This document shows positions 46,635-56,895 of a stretch of 64,000 bases of DNA, piece after piece. Within the stretch, counting starts at the first letter, position 1. Every line of letters starts with the position of its first letter. Made by a program: the position numbers and the translations under genes. The notes under the pieces were generated by a model. The model ran no database searches, was not told the DNA's origin, and saw only the letters and a list, made by a program, of their open reading frames with translations. This DNA is from Adiantum capillus-veneris (Eukaryota > Streptophyta > Polypodiopsida > Polypodiales > Pteridaceae), in assembly GCA_014529385.2 (NCBI GenBank), contig CM043951.1, positions 111,621,469 to 111,685,468 on the forward strand, written 5' to 3'.

Positions 46635-46690
46635 ATGGCGTTTAATTTTCCGGAGTTTAGTGGGATACATTATAGGCAAGAGGTGTTGTT
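46635..46690 (+). pseudogene. Start of gag of element D, truncated
   Basis: ATG 46635 opens MAFNFPEFSG, aligned with MAFSYPEFHG of RE2. After about 12 codons similarity stops and the frame ends near 46697. The start lies only 59 bases after the primer site, against about 1000 bases in RE2 and 1370 in F, so D has no small-ORF leader. Confidence 0.55.
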
Positions 46691-46697
46691 TAGGTAA

Positions 46698-48219
46698 GTG
46701 ATAGATTGAAGGGTAGTTGAGCTAAGTTAGAGGCCCGTTGATTGGGGCTAGTGGGTGAGAGGATTCAGGACTTATGGAGGTTCACCGTTATATAAAATTA
46801 GTAAAAGGTATTTCACATCCCCCGATAGCCTGGCACTCGGGATGCATGATGGAAATGCGAGCACCATATGGTGCATGGTAAACATTTGGAGCTAGCGGGG
46901 TTAGCACGTTAGCGGGAGGTTAGTTGAGGGAAACATCAAGACGATGCAACCACCATCGACGTGAATTACTAGCATCGAGAGTGGCCCATGATACAAGGAT
47001 TTCATTAACATGATCACGATCATGTGATTATGTCAATAACTCCAGTATTTACACAACAAAATCATGTGATCACGTCAATGCTAACGGGACTTTGATTATG
47101 ACCTGCAAAAACCTATAGAGCCGATTAGCCCTCCGAGTTTTTCATTTTTCCTTGCAAAACCTGCCAGGCTTTTTCATTTTCCCGACGGTCCCGACAGGTA
47201 TATGTTAATGCCCGGTGGGCCCGCTGAGAAAATGAAAAAGCCCGACAGGAGTAACTATATATAGTAAACAGTGTGCTAACCATGGTCCTTTAGCTAGGAA
47301 AATCCTTGGGGAGTGTATCCGAGTGCTGTGTATAGTCATTTCTTGTGAAATGACCTAAGGTTACAAAGTCATAGGTCTTTTTTTGCGCCGAACGTGATTC
47401 TTAATTCGGTAACCACTTTTAAAAATTTTTAATTCGTTTACCCACATAAAGGTACGAAACCAAAACAATTGAAAACTTGGAGAGTCATGCTCATTGTAAT
47501 GGTCCAAATGAGGGTTGTAATTGGTTTTAGAAGACGAGTATATGTAAATGAAAGGTTGATAGTTAAGGGTCGGATGTCCTCTACTAGTGTACTAGGCATA
47601 TAAAGATCCTTGAAGTCTTGCATTTTTCACCATCATAGATTCGAGTTGATTTACACTGTTACTCCACAATATAAGAGCTATGATCCTTAATTGGGTTAAA
47701 ATAGATTTTATATATTGAATTGGTTGCATGGGGCTAGAATCCTTCACTGGGTACAAGTAGTCCTCAATTGAGTGATTATATTGAAGATTTATTTGCGTTA
47801 GCTAATGCATTGGTTTATATAGAGAGTGCATTATGTATTACGATAGATTATTAGTGCATGACATGATCAATCATATATTTTATTGCTTTCGTCTGTTTTT
47901 TGTAGCAATTGAAATTAGATGTGTCTTCTTATTTGCAAATCAAAGTGGACATATAAAAAATCATTGTAATAATAACTGCATTGACAAATTCATAGCGTTG
48001 TTGCCGTTATTATGCCGTGCATAGACTTATTGCAATGTGTATGTTTGCTGACAATATAGGTGATCGATATGTGGATTGACTACCGTGCATTGAAAATCTC
48101 ATATTGTGCATCATGGTTACTTTCATATTGAATGTTGTTTTAATTTTAATATATATTGTAAATAAGAAAAATGTTTCAAAAACTGAACATCTGGTTCTTT
48201 TTTCTTCAGTTTTAATTTA
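46698..48219. other. Gene-free interval
   Basis: No supported ORF. It contains the inverted repeat at 47160-47249 and an AT-rich stretch leading to the hAT pseudogene. Confidence 0.4.
47160..47249. repeat. Inverted repeat with 22-base arms
   Basis: Arms at 47160-47181 (cctgccaggctttttcattt...) and 47228-47249 (...aaatgaaaaagcccgacagg) match at all but two positions, with a loop of about 46 bases rich in C and G. It could be a small inverted-repeat element or part of one. A similar left arm (cgagtttttcatttttcctt) lies at 47134. Confidence 0.7.
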
Positions 48220-49190
48220 AATGTGGGCACAAGTGGTACGAAGAAGCCAAGGAAAAAAAAAGCTCCTGGCAAAGAGTGGGATTATGCTCACAACATATGC
48301 GGCCGATATATGGAGTGGCAATGTAAATTTTGTCACACAACAAAATCAGGCGGTGCACCCCATATTAGGGATCATTTTTTGGGTAGCGTTAAAAAGAGTT
48401 ATAAGAAATGTGAACATCTTCAAGGATCAGTAGTTACAAATTTAAAGCGTTTGAGAGAAGAGCTCACCGAAAAGGGTGGCATGAAACAACAGATATATAG
48501 CTCTATGGCTTCGAGCCAAGAGTTCTCATAGCCAAATATTAACTCCGCAGATCCTGTGGTGACGCCAATAAACCTTGGAGAACAACCTGCTCAGGGAGAG
48601 AAAATTCCAGGTAGTGTTCCTTTTAAGCGTCACAATGAAGGTGAACTTGGTCAAATGCATCAAAAATCATTGCATCAAAGCTTTCGAGCGCAGTCTCTAG
48701 AAGAAGCACAAATTGCACTCGCCAAAGTAATATTCTTTATTAGAAGTGCTTTGGTCATGGTAGAGAGCAATCATTGGAAGACAACTTGGAAGAAAATCGG
48801 TGATCTTGGCCCACGATTTTCAGCTCCTTATCACACAATACAAAATGTTTTCTTGGACAAATGTTACGCCAAAGTCAAAGAGCGTGCTGGCAAAATAATA
48901 CTTGTTGTGAATATTTCGCTTTCACGATGTGCGATTGTGAGTGATGGCTAGTCAAATGTTCAAAGAAGACCGTTGATCAATGTAATGATGGTTTGTCCAA
49001 GGGGAGAAATGTTTATAAAGGTGACTGACAGTTCTGGTGCAATTAAAAGTGGCAACTACATTTTTTAGGTCTTGATTAATGTAATTAAAGAAATTGGTGC
49101 TAAACATGTCGTTCAAGTAGTCATGGACAACGCAAAGAATTGTAAAAGAGTCAGTAAATTAACAAAGAAGTTCTTTTCACACATTTTTTC
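48220..49190 (+). pseudogene. hAT-like transposase with BED finger and DUF659 domain
   Basis: In one frame: a lysine-rich start, a BED zinc finger (WQCKFCHTTKSGGAPHIRDH), then the DUF659 region with EAQIALAKVIFFIRSALVMV, SVP and FSAPYHTIQNVFL; after a stop, RRPLINVMMVCPRGEMFIKV and KHVVQVVMDNAKNCKRVSKL. Stops occur at 48529, 48949 and about 49063. The second replaces the Trp expected in a DGW motif. The coding similarity ends at about 49190, where the LTR of element E begins 18 bases later, so E may have inserted here. The catalytic C-terminus is missing. Confidence 0.8.
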
Positions 49191-49207
49191 CAATGATTCT
49201 AATACGC

Positions 49208-50214
49208 TGTCAAGAAGTGCGCAGTGCGACTAGGAAAGCGTCGAGCCTCTGATTGTGAGGATTCGTAGCAAAGTCAAGCAAGGCATAGAGGATTTGAAGC
49301 CAAAATACACTAAAAAAGAACAAAACTCCAGCCATGAAAGCTCCACTTTGAAAACGAACCAATACTAACTCAAAACTCTTGTGTGTGTGAAGATAAGGTG
49401 TAGCCTCGCTCCCAGTTGCACAGATGCAGTGCTCATTCGACCTGTTAAAAACCCTAAAATGACGCTTCGATTCCTCGTATTTCAAATCCCCTCCTCAAAT
49501 TGGAGATTCAGTATTTCATTGGAGAAGCCCAAGTAGTTATTTGAGGAGGGGAAACCCTAATTGGGGCCTCACAGCCTCAACCATGTAGTGGAAGCAGCAT
49601 GGGACTGCACTAGCACGCTGTAAAGGCATGGCTGTATCTTCTTACTCATATGCCCAAATGAGCTCCTTCTTGGCCCTAAAATTTTTCACACAGATTTATC
49701 AACGAAGGCATCCTCGTTGATGTGGCATTTTGAGCTACGTTTAGGCTATTTTTGACCATTTTAAGGCCATTTTTTATAATTTTTTGCCCAAAAATACCTT
49801 TTTTGTCCATAAAAAGCCCAAACGAGCTCGGAAAAATCCCTAAATTTGTGTAAAAATCCCATTGGGCTAAAATTTCATGTTGAACCTCATTTTTTCACTT
49901 GGTAAGCACTTTGGACACATCTTTTATGTCCGCGTACGAAACCTACTATTTTCTAGCCGATATTGCCCGCATTGAACTTTCTAGGCAAACAAGCGTGCCA
50001 CTTCGAAACACTCGACATTTTTACATTCCTAAAGAAAATTAGGCATGATTTAATGTGTTAAAACATTTTGCGATGCCACGTCCTTGGCCTCGCTTGCCCG
50101 ACAAAGTATGTATATGCCTGCAACTATGGCAACCGTTTTCCCATATATCACACTATGTATTGAGAGTGAGGTAGATATTTTTATTTCACATTATGGACGT
50201 TCCATGGCATGACA
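49208..50214 (-). repeat. 3' LTR of element E
   Basis: Read on the plus strand it begins TGTCAAG and ends GCATGACA, so the ends are TGTCA...TGACA inverted repeats. A minus-strand polypurine tract (gtttagagggggtgga) lies right outside the 50214 end. An open frame inside (49210-49485) is not supported as a gene. Confidence 0.7.
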
Positions 50215-50272
50215 TCCACCCCCTCTAAACCTGCATATCCCGTGGCATGTGTGACACATATCTTTTGCAGGT

Positions 50273-50850
50273 TCAGTCTTCATTTAAATCAACATACATA
50301 TCAATTTCGTCATCACTTGCAACAAAATCTAACGCATCATCTTCTATTTCTTCATCCACATCCATCACATTTTCATCATAGCCTTCATTCTGACTTTCCT
50401 TTGAATCAAAGGGATCTGTATCACCTCTTCTTTTGAATAACTTGATTATTTTCTCTACAATGGGAATCTTCATTTTTGTCCCATCTAGTTCATGCAAGGT
50501 GTAAGTCACATTTGCATATACATGTTGAACCACATAAGGACCAAACCATCTCTTTGAAATCTTTCTTATTGTTGAATGTTGGTTGTCAAGACTACTGTCA
50601 TACACCAACACCCAATCACCTTCCTCAATAGCTTTAGGTCTGAGCCTATGCCTCTTATCAAATCTCTCTTTATTCTTTAACCTTGCATTTTCCAATCATG
50701 CTACTGCATTCTCAATATCTTGAGGCCTTCATTCTAACTGTTGTATGCGCAAAGCAAGAAGGTATTCCCTACTCATTCCATCTTCCCAAGGTAGTACATT
50801 CCATGTGGGAATTACATCCTCAATTGGCATTATAGGTTTTTGACCATACA
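50273..50850 (-). pseudogene. Integrase C-terminal part of element E
   Basis: The minus-strand frames read YGQKPIMPIEDVIPTW, then NARLKNKERFDKRHRLRPKA, the GPY/F-type motif WFGPYVVQHVYANVTYTLHE and an acidic tail (DVDEEIEDDALDFV). Two stops occur between 50700 and 50760. The segment continues the core at 57663-58383 once the array is left out. Confidence 0.8.
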
Positions 50851-50852
50851 TC
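50848..50852. repeat. Target duplication of the LTR array, left copy
   Basis: acatc directly precedes the first LTR (TGTCATGG) and recurs at 57663-57667 directly after the last LTR (CGTAACA). Confidence 0.9.
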
Positions 50853-51590
50853 TGTCATGGAGGCTTGAGAGTCGGTCTTCTTGAGTTTCCTATAAAAAAT
50901 CACTAACGAGATTCTGGAAAGTCCTGGAAGATCTTGGAAGAAAGTTTTGGAAGACTCTAGAAGACGGATCATTGCTTATGACATCACCTACACCATTGTT
51001 GATGTCATCTCTTGTGTCATTATCTACATCATCAGCTATGTCATCACGTGCATCATCGCTTGTGCCATCACATGCATCATCGCCTGTGTCATCGCCTACA
51101 TCATCACTAGAAGGTTCTAGAAGAACTAGAAGGATCAAAAAGTTTCTAGAAGCTTGGAGAAGATTTCAAAAGAATCTAGAAGTTTTTGGAAAGCTCTAGA
51201 AAGTTGAAGAAGGATCCAGAAGGTTCTAGAAGAACTAGAAGGATCAAGAAGGTTCTAGAAGATTCTAACTCCTCAAGAAGAACCTAGAAATTCATAACCT
51301 CCTCACGCACTAGTATCATAGGGGTCTTGGGCCACAAGCTCCTGAGTCTTGCCAACACCAATTCCGAGGCTCCTATGAGGAAATCCCTCTTCTAGTTCTT
51401 ATGTTCATGTCTTGTCCTTGCAATCAAGCCTTATATTGTACTCAAGTCATGTAATCCAAGTCTTGTATCTAGCTCTCTTAATAAAGTATTCACTCTTATA
51501 ATCAATATTAAGCTTATCATCAAGTCAAAGTTCTTGTACATTGTGAACGCCTCCTCTTGCTCTCTTCTAGCTCTATACGCATTCATAACA
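50853..51590 (+). repeat. Array LTR 1
   Basis: TGTCATGG to CATTCATAACA, 738 bp. Contains a YATCATC-type minisatellite (about 50978-51106), heat-shock-element arrays (51109-51266), a mutated TATA position (agtatcatagggg, 51313) and AATAAA near 51480. A G-box CACGTG lies at about 51046. Confidence 0.88.
51109..51266 (+). promoter_or_regulatory. Heat-shock-element cluster in array LTR 1
   Basis: Perfect alternating nGAAn/nTTCn units: 51109-51123 (three units), 51218-51232 (three units) and 51247-51266 (four units, aGAAggTTCtaGAAgaTTCt). Several two-unit matches lie between. The consensus for a heat-shock factor site is three or more such units. Activity is an inference from sequence. Confidence 0.7.
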
Positions 51591-52882
51591 GTTTGGCAAG
51601 ACCGCCATCATGGCTTACCTAGTCATGAAACAATGTGTTTTGGAAATCATTTCAACCACCTTGCAAAAGGTGCAACAACAAATGCAGGAGCTACATGCAA
51701 AACAAAAAGAAGATAAATCACACTTGCCAAGTCTAGTGATGCAAGAGCTTCAAACCCCATGCCATTCCAGTGCAAGAACTCCATAAATCCATATATGCCA
51801 AAACCCACCCATGCTTTTGGCTAGTCCAAGGGGTCAAGTAGAGAAACCACTCTTTCCAAGTCCAGTAGTACAAGAGTCTCAATCACCAATCCAAGAAGCC
51901 AATACGTTAAAAAATCTTCCAGTGGTTTTGGCTAGTTCACCACAACAAACGAAGGAGCCTGAGGACAACTTACCTGAAAAGTATGATGGTATAGGATCGA
52001 ATTTTAGAGGCTTCTTTCAACAAGCGGATCTGTTTATATGCTTGAAACCAAAGCTTTATTCGGGTGATGCTTCTCAGATTAATCTCACTAGCGCACTTCT
52101 CTCAACACGCTTTGAAGAAGTAGTTGTTGAAACAAAGCTTAGCAAGCTACATCAAGGCTATCACCCTTCTTCATTCATTGGGAAAGGAATGGGGAAGCTT
52201 TTCTTTGAGGATATTTACCACTATCATGGACTTCCAGGTGACATTGTTTCAAATCAAGGACTAGAGTTTCTATCAAGATTTTGGAAAGACTTATTCAAGA
52301 TTCAAGTTGTAAATATTAAGCCCTCTTTATCCAATCATCCACAAAGTGATGGACAAACAAAGGGGGTGAATCAAGCCATAGAGCAATATCATCGATGTAC
52401 ATTCAACTATCATCATCACCTAATGATGGATGTCCACATGAATCATCGAGCGAAGAATCAAACTGCAGCAGATTAAGCCGCACATCTAGAAAGCATTCAC
52501 AAAGAATTGACAGTAAATATCAGAAGAGCTCAACACAGTATAAAGCTAGTGTGGCCAGACATCAAATTCAACATCCATTATATGAGATTAAGGATCGAGT
52601 GCGGCTTCTTCACCGTGATCTTCATTCATCTCACCCTTTGCAAAAGCTAGATTATCAAAGACTTGGACCATTCAAGATAGTTGCCTAATTGAATCCAGTT
52701 ACATATCCTCTCCAATTTCCACAGTCTATGTGGATTTATGCAATCTTCCATGTTTTAGTACGCGAGTCTTGCCATTGGTCCAAACTTCATGAGTACCATT
52801 AACAACCATCTATCACTCTTCACTCCCATGCAAAGAAGGAAAGCGCGCTCCTCATGGTACTCATCGCTAGAGGAGGGGATAA
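51591..52882 (+). pseudogene. Array interior 1: gag-integrase fusion
   Basis: A primer-site-like TGGCAAGACCGCCATCATGG (51594-51613) overlaps the gag ATG (51610). Gag begins MAYLVMKQ and has a coiled-coil-like LQKVQQQMQELHAKQKE. After a break the main frame (51811-52476) carries a gag segment NFRGFFQQADLFICLKPKLY followed without protease or RT by an integrase core: HGLPGDIVSNQGLEFLSRFW, then NHPQSDGQTKGVNQAIEQYH. In integrase the second catalytic Asp (IVSD) is Asn here and the usual Glu (TERVN) is Lys, so it is inactive. The C-terminal part has KLDYQRLGPFKIV. A polypurine tract agaggaggggataa precedes LTR 2. Confidence 0.8.
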
Positions 52883-53285
52883 TGTCATGGAGGCTTGAGA
52901 GTCGGTCCTCTTGAGTTTCCTATAAAAAATAACTAAGGAGATTGTGGAAAGTCTTGGAAGATCCTAGAAGAAAGTATTGGAAGACTCTAGAAGATGGCAT
53001 CATCCATTATGACATCACCTACAGCATCATTGATGCCATCTCTTGTGTCATCATCTGCATCATCGTCTATGTCATCGCCTACATCATTACCCTCTTCTAG
53101 TTCTTTTGTTCAAGCCATGTCCTTGCAATCAAGCCTGGTCTTGTACTCAAGTAGTCTTGTATCTAGCTCTCTTAAGAAAGTATAAATGTGTTATAATCAA
53201 TAATAAGCTTATTATCAAGTCCAATTTCTTGTACATTGTGAGTGCCTCCTCTTGCTCTCTTCTAGCTCTATATGCATTCATAACA
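52883..53285 (+). repeat. Array LTR 2, internally deleted
   Basis: TGTCATGG to CATTCATAACA, 403 bp. A deletion of about 330 bases removes most of the minisatellite, the heat-shock-element cluster and the TATA position; the ends are intact. Confidence 0.88.
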
Positions 53286-54882
53286 GTTTGGCAAGACTGC
53301 CATCATGGCTTACCTAGCCATGCAACAATGTATTTTGGAAAGCATTGCAACCACCTTGCAATAGGTGCAACAACAAATTCAGGAGCTACATGCAAAACAA
53401 AAAGAAGAGGAATCACACTTGCCAAATCTAGTGGTGCAAGAGCTTCAACCCCCAGTGCAAGAACTCCATAAAGCCATATATGCCAAAATCCACCCATGAT
53501 TTTGGCTAGTTCAAGGGTCAAGTAGAGAAACCACACTTTCCAAGTCCAGTAGTGCAAGAGTCTCAATCACCAGTCCAAGAAGCCAATACGTTCAAAAATC
53601 TTCCCGTGGTTTCAGCTAGTTCACCACAACAAAGGAAGGAGCCTGAGAACAACTTATCTGAAAATTATCATGGGATAAGATCAAATTTTAGAGGCTTCAC
53701 CCAACAAGCAGAGCTGTTTATATGCATGAAATCAAAGCTTTATTTTGATAGTGCTTCTCAAATTAATCTCATAGGCGCACTTCTCTCAACATGCTTTGAA
53801 GAAGTAGTTGTTGAAACCAAGCTTAGCAAGCTACATCAAGGCTAGTGCTTCTCAAATTAATCTCATAGGGCACTTCTCTCAACATGCTTTGAAGAAGTAG
53901 TTTTTGAAACCAAGCTTAGCAAGCTACATCAAGGCTATCACCCCTCTTCATTCATTGGGAAAGGAATGGGGAAGCTTTTATTTGAGGAGATTTACCGCTA
54001 TCATGGACTTCTAGGTGAGATTGTTTTAAATCAAGGACTAGAGTTTCTATCAAGCTTTTGGATATTGCTTCTCAAATTAATCTCATTGGCGAACTTCTCT
54101 CAACATGCTTTGAAGAAGTAGTTGTTGAAACCAAGCTTAGCAAGCTACATCAAGGCTATCACCCTTCTTCATTCATTGGGAAAGGAATGGGGAAACTTTT
54201 ATTTGAGGAGATTTACCGCTATCATGGACTTCCAGGTGAGATTGTTTTAAATCAAGAACTAGAGTTTCTATGAAGATTTTGGAAAGACTTGTTCAAGATT
54301 CAAGTTGTAAATATCAACCTCTCTTTATCCAATCATCCACAAAGTGATGGACAAACAAAGGGGGTGAATCAAGCCATAGAGCAGTATTATCGATGTACAA
54401 TCAACTATCATCATCACCTAATGATGGATGTCCACATGAATCATCGAGTGAAGAATCGAACTGCCATAGATTTAGCCACATATCTACAAAGCATTCACAA
54501 AGAATTGACGGTAAATCTCAGAAAAGCTCGACACAAGTATAAAGCTAGTGTGGACAAAAATCAAATGCAACATCCACTATATGAGATTAAGGATCGAGTG
54601 TGGATTCTCCATCATGATCTACATTCATCTCACCCTTTCCAAACGCTAGATTATCAAAGACTTGGACCATTCAAATAGTTGGCCTAGTGAATCCAGTCAC
54701 ATATCCTCTCCAATTTCCACAGAATATGAGGATTTATGCAATCCTCCATGTTTTATTATGTGAGTCTTACCATCGGTCCAAACTTCATGAGTACCATTAA
54801 CAACCATCCATCAATCTTTACTCCCATGCCAAGAAGCAAAACCGCTCCTTGTGGAAGTACTCGTGGCTAGAGGAGGGGATAA
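53286..54882 (+). pseudogene. Array interior 2: gag-integrase fusion with internal duplications
   Basis: Same plan as interior 1, but longer because the junction region from gag to integrase is repeated: the segment starting tgcttctcaaattaatctca occurs near 53752, 53846 and 54063. The integrase part is at about 54130-54720 with HGLPGEIVLNQELEFL and SHHPF-type C-terminus (LDYQRLGPF). Stops and small deletions break every frame. Confidence 0.8.
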
Positions 54883-55601
54883 TGTCATGGAGGCTTGAGA
54901 GTCGGTCCTCTTGACTTTCCTATAAAAAATAGACTTTGGAAAGTCTTGGAAGATCCTAGAAGAAAGCTTTGGAAGACTCTAGAAGATGGCATCATCTCTT
55001 ATGATATCACCTATAGCATCGTTGATGTCATCGCTTGTGTCATCATCTGCATCATCATCTATGTCATTGCCTGCATCATCGCTTGTTCCATCGCATGCGT
55101 CATCGTTGATGTCATCGCCTCTTTCATCGCCTACATCATCACTAGAAGGTTCTAGAAGAACTAGAAGGATCAAGAAGTTTCTAGAAGATTTTGCAAGAAT
55201 CTAGAAGTTTCTAGAAAGCTCTGGAAAGTTGAAGAAGGATCAAGAAGGTTCTAGAAGATTCTAACCTCCTCAACAAGAACCTAGAAATGCATAACCTCCT
55301 CAAATAATCTCGTCACGCACTAGTATAGATAGGGATCTTGGGCCACAAGACCCTGAGTCTTGCCAACACCGGTTGTGAGGGTCCTATGAGTAAATACCTC
55401 TTCTAGATCTTATGTTCAAGTCTTGTCCTTGCAATCAAGCCTTGTATTCTACTCAAGTCATGTAAGCCAAGTCTTGTATGTAGCTCTCTTAATAAAGTAT
55501 TCACTCTTATAATCTTTACTAACCTTATCCTCAAGTCCAAGTTCTTGTACATTGTGAGTGCCTCCTCTTGCTCTCTTCTAGGTCTATACACATTCATAAC
55601 A
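54883..55601 (+). repeat. Array LTR 3
   Basis: TGTCATGG to CATTCATAACA, 719 bp. A 12-base minisatellite (about 55022-55142, ten units like gtcatcgcctac) precedes the heat-shock-element cluster (55144-55262). The TATA position reads agtatagataggg. AATAAA lies near 55492. Confidence 0.88.
55144..55262 (+). promoter_or_regulatory. Heat-shock-element cluster in array LTR 3
   Basis: Perfect unit arrays at 55144-55158 (three units), 55173-55187 (three units, aGAAgtTTCtaGAAg) and 55243-55262 (four units). The four-unit site is the same sequence and position as in LTR 1. Confidence 0.7.
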
Positions 55602-56895
55602 GTTTGTCAAGAGTGCTATCATGGCTTCCCTAGCCATGCAACAATGTATTTTGGAGAGCATTCCAACCACCTTGCAAAAGGTGCAACAACAAATTCAGGA
55701 GCTACATGCAAAACAAAAATAAGAGAAATTACACTTGCCAAGTCTAGTGGTGCAAGAGCTTCCACCCCCATGCCATTCCCAAGAGCTTCAACCCCCAGTG
55801 CAAGAACTCCATAAAGCCATATATGCCAAAATCCACCCATGATTTTGGCTAGTCCAAGGGTCAAGTAGAGAAACCACACTTTCCAAGTCCAGTAGTGCAA
55901 GAGTCTCAATCACCAGTCCAAGAAGCCAATACATTCAAAAATATTCCCGTGGTTTCAGCTAGTTCACCACAACAAAGGAAGGAGCCTAAGAACAACTTCC
56001 CTAAAAAGTATGATGGGATAGGATCCAATTTTAGAGGATTCTTCCAAAAAGCGGAGCTATTTATATGCATGCAACCTTAGCTTTATTCGGATAGTGCTTC
56101 AGAGGCGCACTTCTCTCAATAGGCTTTGAAGAAGTAGTTGTTGAAACCAAGCTTAGCAAGCTACGTCAAGGCTATCACCCTTCTTCACTCATTGGGAAAG
56201 GAATGGGGAAGCTTTTCGTTAAGGATATTTACCGCTATCGTGGACTTCCAGGTGAGATTGTTTCAAATCAAGGACTAGAATTTATATCAAGCTTTTGGGA
56301 ATACTTGTTCAAGATTCAAGTTGTAAAGATTAAGCTCTCTTTATCCAATCATCCACAAAGTGATGGATAAACAAGGGGGTGAATCAAGCCATAGAGCAAT
56401 ATCATCGATGTAGAATCAACTATCATCATCACCTAATGATGGATGTCCACATGAATGATTGAGTGAAGAATTGGACCACCACAAATTTAGCCACACATCT
56501 ACAAAGCATTCTTAAAGAATTGACAGTAAATATCAGAAGAGCTCAACACAGGTATAAAGCTAGTGTGGGAAAACATCAAATGCACCATCTACTATACGAG
56601 ATGAAGGATTGAGTGTGGCTTCTTCACCATGATCTATGTTCATCTCACCCTTTGCGAAAGCTAGATTACCAAAGACTTGGACCATTCAAGATAGTTGGCC
56701 TAGTGAATCCAGTCACATATCCTCTCCAGTTTCCACAGTCTATGCGGAAGTATGCAATCTTCCATGTTTTAGTACGCGAGTCTTGCCATTGGTCCAAAAT
56801 TCATGAGTACCATCAATAGCCATCCATCAATCTTTACTCTTATGCCAAGAAGCAAAACCGCTCCTCGTGTAACTCGTCGCTGAAGGAGGGAATAA
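55602..56895 (+). pseudogene. Array interior 3: gag-integrase fusion
   Basis: Similar to interior 1 with a broken primer-site region (tttgtcaagagtgctatcatgg) and more stops. The gag part NFRGFFQKAELFICMQP ends at a TAG near 56078. The integrase part continues to about 56820 (LDYQRLGPFKIVGLVNPVTY, PQSMRKYAIFHVLVRE). A polypurine-like gaaggagggaataa precedes LTR 4. Confidence 0.78.

Noticed and set aside
50890-51138. Minus-strand Asp-rich ORF (DDVGDDTGDD-type)
   Set aside because: It is the reverse reading of the 12-base minisatellite in the array LTRs.
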